A stretch of DNA of 64,000 nt from the NCBI GenBank assembly GCA_025141835.1, contig CP081102.1, positions 2,728,001 through 2,792,000 of the forward strand, read 5' to 3'. Source of the stretch: Rhodobacteraceae bacterium M385 (GTDB lineage Bacteria; Pseudomonadota; Alphaproteobacteria; Rhodobacterales; Rhodobacteraceae). The notes beneath the pieces were generated by a model. That model worked only from the letters and a program-made list of their open reading frames with translations, was not told the DNA's origin and made no database searches. Positions 60,261 through 64,000 of this stretch are shown here, piece by piece; position 1 is the stretch's first letter, and each line of letters opens with the position of its first letter. The position numbers and the translations under genes were made by a program.

Positions 60261-61073
60261 TTACTGGCCCCAGATATAAACCGCCACGAAGAGGAACAGC
60301 CACACCACGTCAACAAAGTGCCAGTACCAAGCTGCGGCTTCAAAGCCCACGTGCTGTTCTGCCGTGAAGTGGCCCTTGCGCACGCGCAGGTAGCAGATGA
60401 ACAGGAAGATCGTCCCGATTACCACGTGGAAGCCGTGGAAACCCGTGGCCATGAAGAAGGTAGAATAGAAACGGTCGCCATCGGGGCCGCCGAACTGCCA
60501 GCCTTCATGGGCGATCAGTTCCCAATACTCGAACGCTTGCAAACCGGTGAACGCAAGGCCCAGAACAACGGCGCCAAGCAGGCCATATTCAATGTCTTTG
60601 CGTGCGCCGCCGTGGACCAGCACATGGTGTGCCCAAGTCACAAGGCAGCCCGACAACAGCAGAACCAGCGTGTTGATCAGTGGCAGGTGGAACGGGTCAA
60701 CCTGGTGGATCTCTGGCGGGATGTAGGTGGACGCCTCATAGGTATCCATCGAGTAGATCGTATGTTTGAAGAACGCCCAGAACCACGCCACGAAGAACAT
60801 GACTTCCGACATGATGAACATGATGAAGCCATAGCGCAGGCCGATGCGCACGACGGGTGTGTGATCGCCCTCTCCGCTTTCGGTCACGACTTCGGACCAC
60901 CAAGCGAACATGACGTAGAGCACGGCAACAAAGCCCGCGAGGAACAACCAAGGGGAGCCAGAGTGCATCCAGTTCACCGCGCCAAACAACATGGCGAACG
61001 CGCCGACGGCGCCCATAAGCGGCCAAATCGACGGCGGTAGGATGTGGTAATCGTGGCGTTTTACGTGGGCCAT
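60261..61073 (-). CDS. coxC: Cytochrome c oxidase subunit III
   Basis: Seven-helix subunit of the aa3 oxidase; 270 residues. FVAWFWAFFKHTIYSMDTYE and LINTLVLLLSGCLVTWAHH are typical, and AWYWHFVDVVWLFLFVAVYI closes the last helix. It does not bind metal but stabilises subunit I. Cotranscribed with ctaG upstream; followed by the hairpin at 60196-60242. The plus-strand open frame across the same region is a shadow. Confidence 0.96.
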   Translation of the reverse strand: MAHVKRHDYHILPPSIWPLMGAVGAFAMLFGAVNWMHSGSPWLFLAGFVAVLYVMFAWWSEVVTESGEGDHTPVVRIGLRYGFIMFIMSEVMFFVAWFWAFFKHTIYSMDTYEASTYIPPEIHQVDPFHLPLINTLVLLLSGCLVTWAHHVLVHGGARKDIEYGLLGAVVLGLAFTGLQAFEYWELIAHEGWQFGGPDGDRFYSTFFMATGFHGFHVVIGTIFLFICYLRVRKGHFTAEQHVGFEAAAWYWHFVDVVWLFLFVAVYIWGQ

Positions 61074-61092
61074 TTGGTTCTCCGGACTGATC

Positions 61093-61668
61093 TTAATTCT
61101 CCGCCTCTAGGGCGGCGTAGTCTTCGGGCATGTCGGTTACGTGGAACGTATACGACAGGGTGATTGCGGGCGTGCCGACGGTTTCGGGATCATTGCGGAT
61201 CTCGGGGTCGACATAGAATGTGACGGGCATTTCAACCCGCTCACCGGGTTGAAGCACCTGCATCTCAAAGCAGAAGCAGGCGATTTTGACAAAGTAGCCG
61301 CCGGTGACAAAGGGGGCAACGTTGTAGCTTGCGGTCCCGGCAATCGGGCGGTCGGTGGGATTATAGGCCTCGTAGAACGCAAGGCCCGTCTCACCGATTG
61401 CAATATCCATATGCGGCACCACGGGGCGGAATTCCCAAGGCATATCGCTGGCGGTCGAGGCGTCAAACCGCACCCGGATCATGTCATCGAGAACCGTTTC
61501 GCTGCCCGCATCGGCCGTAACCGTTGCGCCGCCAAAGCCGGTGACCCGGCAGAACCAATCATAGAAAGGAACAGCCGCTGCCGTCAGACACCCCATGAAA
61601 ACCACCACGCCGCACAATTGCAGCACGGTTTTGGTCTTCGGGTCCATCTTTTGCGGCGTATTGCTCAC
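61093..61668 (-). CDS. ctaG: Cytochrome c oxidase copper chaperone CtaG/Cox11
   Basis: 191 residues, one N-terminal membrane helix (about 15-33) and a periplasmic beta domain with the copper-binding CFCFEMQVLQPGE, which delivers CuB to subunit I. ATG 61668 overlaps the stop of the 68-residue protein upstream as ATGA. Followed by coxC with a 19-base gap. Confidence 0.93.
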   Translation of the reverse strand: MSNTPQKMDPKTKTVLQLCGVVVFMGCLTAAAVPFYDWFCRVTGFGGATVTADAGSETVLDDMIRVRFDASTASDMPWEFRPVVPHMDIAIGETGLAFYEAYNPTDRPIAGTASYNVAPFVTGGYFVKIACFCFEMQVLQPGERVEMPVTFYVDPEIRNDPETVGTPAITLSYTFHVTDMPEDYAALEAEN

Positions 61669-61871
61669 TCCGTTTCCTCCGTGATCGGAAGCATCGAGGC
61701 GCGTGGCACGTGGTCACTGGCTTCCAGCAAGCCACCTTCGCGCACTTTGGCAATGGTCAGGCCAAACACGATCGCACAGAACCCCAGAAGGCACAAAGCT
61801 GTGCCAACGTTACGGCCCAAACGGCGCTTGTGGATTTCGTGGGTCTCGGTGAGCCCCTTACCCTCGGCCAT
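61665..61871 (-). CDS. Small single-span cox-cluster protein
   Basis: 68 residues: charged N-terminus (MAEGKGLTETHEIHKRRLGR), one membrane helix (about 25-43) and a short periplasmic tail. It sits between ctaB and ctaG with 1- and 4-base overlaps, the usual place of a short, poorly conserved oxidase-assembly protein in alphaproteobacteria (CoxF-like). No motif of its own. Function inferred from position only. Confidence 0.78.
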   Translation of the reverse strand: MAEGKGLTETHEIHKRRLGRNVGTALCLLGFCAIVFGLTIAKVREGGLLEASDHVPRASMLPITEETE

Positions 61872-62800
61872 CAGATCAGCCTCCAGATTGCATCCAGCAA
61901 CAAAGCGCCGAAATGCAGGAACAAATACAGAAGCGAGAATTTGAAGACGCGACGCTCGACCGCGTAGTTGTCAGCCTCGGCCTGCGCTTCTTCGCGCTTC
62001 CAGATGTCGTAGGCGCCTTTCAGAAACAGCGCGTTCAGCACGACGGCAGTGACCAGATAGATTGGTCCGGCCACATCTGTCAGCACAAGGCCGAGCGCCA
62101 CAGGCACCAGCAGCACGGTATAGATCAAAATCTGACGACGCGTTTCACGGCGACCATGGGTCACGGTCAGCATCGGCACGTTCGCCTTGTGGTAATCGCC
62201 CTTCATGAACAGCGCCAAGGCCCAGAAGTGCGGGGGCGTCCACATGAAAATAAGCCCAAACATCAGAACCGAAGCGATGGTAATATCACCCGTCACCGCA
62301 GCCCATCCGATCATCGGAGGGAAAGAACCCGCCGCGCCGCCGATCACGATATTCCAAGGCGTGGAGCGTTTCAGCCACATGGAATAGACGACCGCGTAAA
62401 AGAAGATCGTGAAGGCCAAAAGGCCCGCCGCGACCCAATTGGTCGCCAAGCCAAGCATCACGACCGACAAGGCCGACAGCCACAGCCCCAAGGTCAGCGC
62501 CTCACCAGCGGGGACTTTGCCTGCAGGCACGGGCCGTTTGGCGGTGCGTTGCATCACGGAATCAATGTCCGCGTCATACCACATATTCAGCGCGCCCGAG
62601 GCCCCTGCCCCCAACGCAATAAACAAGATCGCGGTAAATCCGATCATCGGCGACGTGCCGCCCGGCGCGACCAGCAGGCCGACCAGCGCCGTAAACACCA
62701 CAAGCGACATCACACGCGGCTTGAGCAGCGCGAAATAATCGCCAAACCCCGCGTCGTATTCGCGGGGCTCGGGTGTAGTTTGTGCAGCAAAATCGCTCAT
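61871..62800 (-). CDS. ctaB: Protoheme IX farnesyltransferase (haem O synthase)
   Basis: Adds a farnesyl group to haem B on the way to haem A. 309 residues, about nine membrane helices; the prenyl-diphosphate motif NMWYDADIDSVMQRTAKRP and the later FMWTPPHFWALALF are diagnostic of UbiA-family CtaB/CyoE. It begins 10 bases after the coxB stop and overlaps the 68-residue gene by one base. Confidence 0.96.
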   Translation of the reverse strand: MSDFAAQTTPEPREYDAGFGDYFALLKPRVMSLVVFTALVGLLVAPGGTSPMIGFTAILFIALGAGASGALNMWYDADIDSVMQRTAKRPVPAGKVPAGEALTLGLWLSALSVVMLGLATNWVAAGLLAFTIFFYAVVYSMWLKRSTPWNIVIGGAAGSFPPMIGWAAVTGDITIASVLMFGLIFMWTPPHFWALALFMKGDYHKANVPMLTVTHGRRETRRQILIYTVLLVPVALGLVLTDVAGPIYLVTAVVLNALFLKGAYDIWKREEAQAEADNYAVERRVFKFSLLYLFLHFGALLLDAIWRLI

Positions 62801-62809
62801 GATCCGGGC

Positions 62810-63700
62810 TTACTCCGCCGCTGCCAGCTCTAGGTACAGAGGAGCACGCGCACCGTCGAGGGAGGCAAACTCTGCCGCTTCACCGGCCAGCCATGCTTCA
62901 TACTCTTCCGGTGTCACAGCGAAAACCGTGATCGGCATATAGGCGTGGGATGCGCCGCACAGTTCGGAACACTGACCGAAGTAGATACCTTCTTCGCCGG
63001 GGTTCACCTGGAAGTGCAGCTCAGCCAAGCGACCGGGCACGCCGTCCTGCTTCACGCCGAACGCGGGGATTGTCCAAGAATGGATCACGTCCGCCGCTGT
63101 TACTTGAACCACAACGCGCTGACCTGTTGGCACAACAACGGCTGTGTCAGTTGCCAGCAGATACTCATCCCGGGAATAGCCGAATTCAGCCAGCTCATCC
63201 TCGGCCAGCATGAAGCTGTCATAGGAGATGCCTTCTTCGGGGTACTCATAGCCCCAGTACCACTGGTAACCCGTCGCCTTAACGACAACGTCCGCATCAG
63301 GGATTGTCTGCTGACGGAACAGTACCGGAAGGGAGAACGCGCCAATCACCACTAGGATAATAAGCGGAACGATCGTCCAAGCCACTTCGATCCGTGTGTT
63401 ATGTGTGAAGGACGCAGGCGTCGGGTTTGCCTTCGCGTTATGCTTGATCGCGGAATAGACCATCAGCGCCAGCACGAAGAGTGTGATCAGCCCTGCAATC
63501 CAAAGCAAGAAATCATCGAGCGCCCGAATATCCAGTGCGCCATCGGTCACGCCGGGTTGAAAATCAATCCCGCCGGGAATCGGTGCGCCGCGAATCTCGA
63601 GCCCATCGCGCATTCCGGTGGTCTGCGCGGCCACCATCGTGGCGGTGAAGGTTGCGCCAAGTGCGGCCATAACGCCGCTGAGCGTCTTGCGAATTGCCAT
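62810..63700 (-). CDS. coxB: Cytochrome c oxidase subunit II
   Basis: 296 residues: signal-like N-terminus (about 1-25), two membrane helices (about 66-86 and 112-132), then a periplasmic cupredoxin domain with the CuA ligands in GQCSELCGASHAYMP. ATG 63700 is the first in-frame ATG after the promoter gap. No C-terminal cytochrome c extension, so electrons come from a separate cytochrome c. First gene of the cox block, divergent from tldD. Confidence 0.96.
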   Translation of the reverse strand: MAIRKTLSGVMAALGATFTATMVAAQTTGMRDGLEIRGAPIPGGIDFQPGVTDGALDIRALDDFLLWIAGLITLFVLALMVYSAIKHNAKANPTPASFTHNTRIEVAWTIVPLIILVVIGAFSLPVLFRQQTIPDADVVVKATGYQWYWGYEYPEEGISYDSFMLAEDELAEFGYSRDEYLLATDTAVVVPTGQRVVVQVTAADVIHSWTIPAFGVKQDGVPGRLAELHFQVNPGEEGIYFGQCSELCGASHAYMPITVFAVTPEEYEAWLAGEAAEFASLDGARAPLYLELAAAE

Positions 63701-63828
63701 GTGGTCTGTCCTGTTGTCCGTCCGGTCCGCTCCCCAAAGGGCGCAATGCCCTAAGCCGCGGTGCCGTCATCTGTTCACGCTGTGCCAGACCATATAGCGC
63801 CGTGTCACACAAGGCAGTGGCCTAAATT

Positions 63829-63849
63829 GTCTCACCTATTGGTTGAGAC
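63829..63849. repeat. Inverted repeat in the coxB-tldD divergent gap
   Basis: GTCTCA-N9-TGAGAC in the 207-base region between the coxB and tldD starts, about 130 bases from coxB and 60 from tldD. Could be an operator for either promoter; a TATATA element at 63878 is a possible tldD -10. Function unproven. Confidence 0.4.
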
Positions 63850-63907
63850 GGGGTGTCGCACCCGGCTCGAAACACACTATATAGAGAGCGACCTTAAGGA
63901 GCCCTAA

Positions 63908-64000
63908 ATGTCTGACGCCACGCCCTTCCGTCCGTTTGAGACCCATCTTGAAGAGGCCGCCGCCCTGCGGGTGCTGCGTTCTGCCACCCAGGGTGCCGAC
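63908..64000 (+). CDS. tldD: TldD metalloprotease, N-terminal fragment
   Basis: Partial: 31 codons before the window ends. The start MSDATPFRPFETHLEEAAAL with LRVLRSATQGAD matches the N-terminus of TldD, which with PmbA/TldE forms a zinc protease that processes microcin-like peptides. AAGGAG lies 7 bases before ATG 63908. Divergent from coxB, a gene order common in Rhodobacteraceae. The catalytic region is beyond the window. Confidence 0.72.
   Translation, partial: MSDATPFRPFETHLEEAAALRVLRSATQGAD

Noticed and set aside
1..64000. Search for CRISPR arrays, insertion sequences, prophage genes, rRNA, toxin-antitoxin pairs and biosynthetic clusters
   Set aside because: None seen. Gene content and spacing look like stable core chromosome, so I do not claim an island or a new defence system.

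Overview
The window reads as an ordinary chromosomal stretch of a GC-rich alphaproteobacterium, most likely Rhodobacteraceae (Roseobacter group). The case rests on protein content and gene order: a coxB-ctaB-ctaG-coxC-surf1-thrC-M16 peptidase block with tldD divergent from coxB, an H-NOX/GGDEF pair, DUF3572 beside a PleD-type cyclase, and an alphaproteobacterial LexA box (GAAC-N7-GAAC). Coding density is very high. No gap exceeds about 300 bases, and I see no insertion sequence, prophage, CRISPR array or rRNA. One tRNA gene (Glu, UUC) is present.

Layout. 0.1-4.7 kb: nucleoside-salvage operon cdd-deoA-deoB-add-upp on the minus strand, with 4-base start/stop overlaps at three of its four junctions. 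4.7-9.5 kb: a soluble hybrid histidine kinase, malic enzyme (maeB) and NAD kinase. 9.7-16.5 kb: glyA with a strong terminator, a TetR/PspA/YiaAB-like envelope-stress cassette with four copies of one operator, a fatty-acid desaturase, a second TetR with its own palindrome, a small lipoprotein and hom. 16.5-21.3 kb: PhoD-like phosphatase, glpX, a cysteine hydrolase and recJ, then tRNA-Glu. 21.5-35.8 kb: carbohydrate storage, with a GH13 alpha-glucosidase divergent from glgB-glgC-glgA-glgX-pgm-glgP, followed by a malonyl-CoA-synthetase-like gene.

35.8-41.7 kb: signalling and one-carbon genes, with an HNOBA-GGDEF cyclase plus H-NOX protein, an MttB-family methyltransferase, a HAD phosphatase, DUF3572 and a PleD-like cyclase. 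41.7-43.8 kb: ECF sigma factor, likely anti-sigma, periplasmic metal-sensor-like protein and a secreted EF-hand protein. 43.9-52.9 kb: mixed genes including a Nudix hydrolase, two transporters, a second desaturase with a divergent XRE regulator, an orphan ImuA-like protein with an SOS promoter, and a beta-lactamase-fold protein. 53-64 kb: metG, an FAD oxidoreductase, GNAT, M16 peptidase, thrC, and the cytochrome c oxidase cluster with the start of tldD.

How the genes work together. The glg block can build glycogen (glgC, glgA, glgB) and break it down (glgP, glgX, pgm), with glpX feeding gluconeogenesis nearby. A LacI-type palindrome lies between glgB and the divergent alpha-glucosidase. The cox block supplies subunits II and III plus haem O synthesis, copper delivery and Surf1 assembly. 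Subunit I is not in this window.

No wholly new multi-gene system is obvious. The most unusual items are: an H-NOX protein that appears to have lost both haem-binding motifs yet stays fused by overlap to its cyclase partner; the four-operator TetR/PspA cassette; a 15-bp hairpin with a G-quadruplex motif in its loop between coxC and surf1; an orphan ImuA-like gene under a near-textbook LexA promoter that may be leaderless; and a hairpin covering the glgP ribosome binding site. All positions and motifs were read by eye, and family names come from recognising the protein sequences, not from searches.
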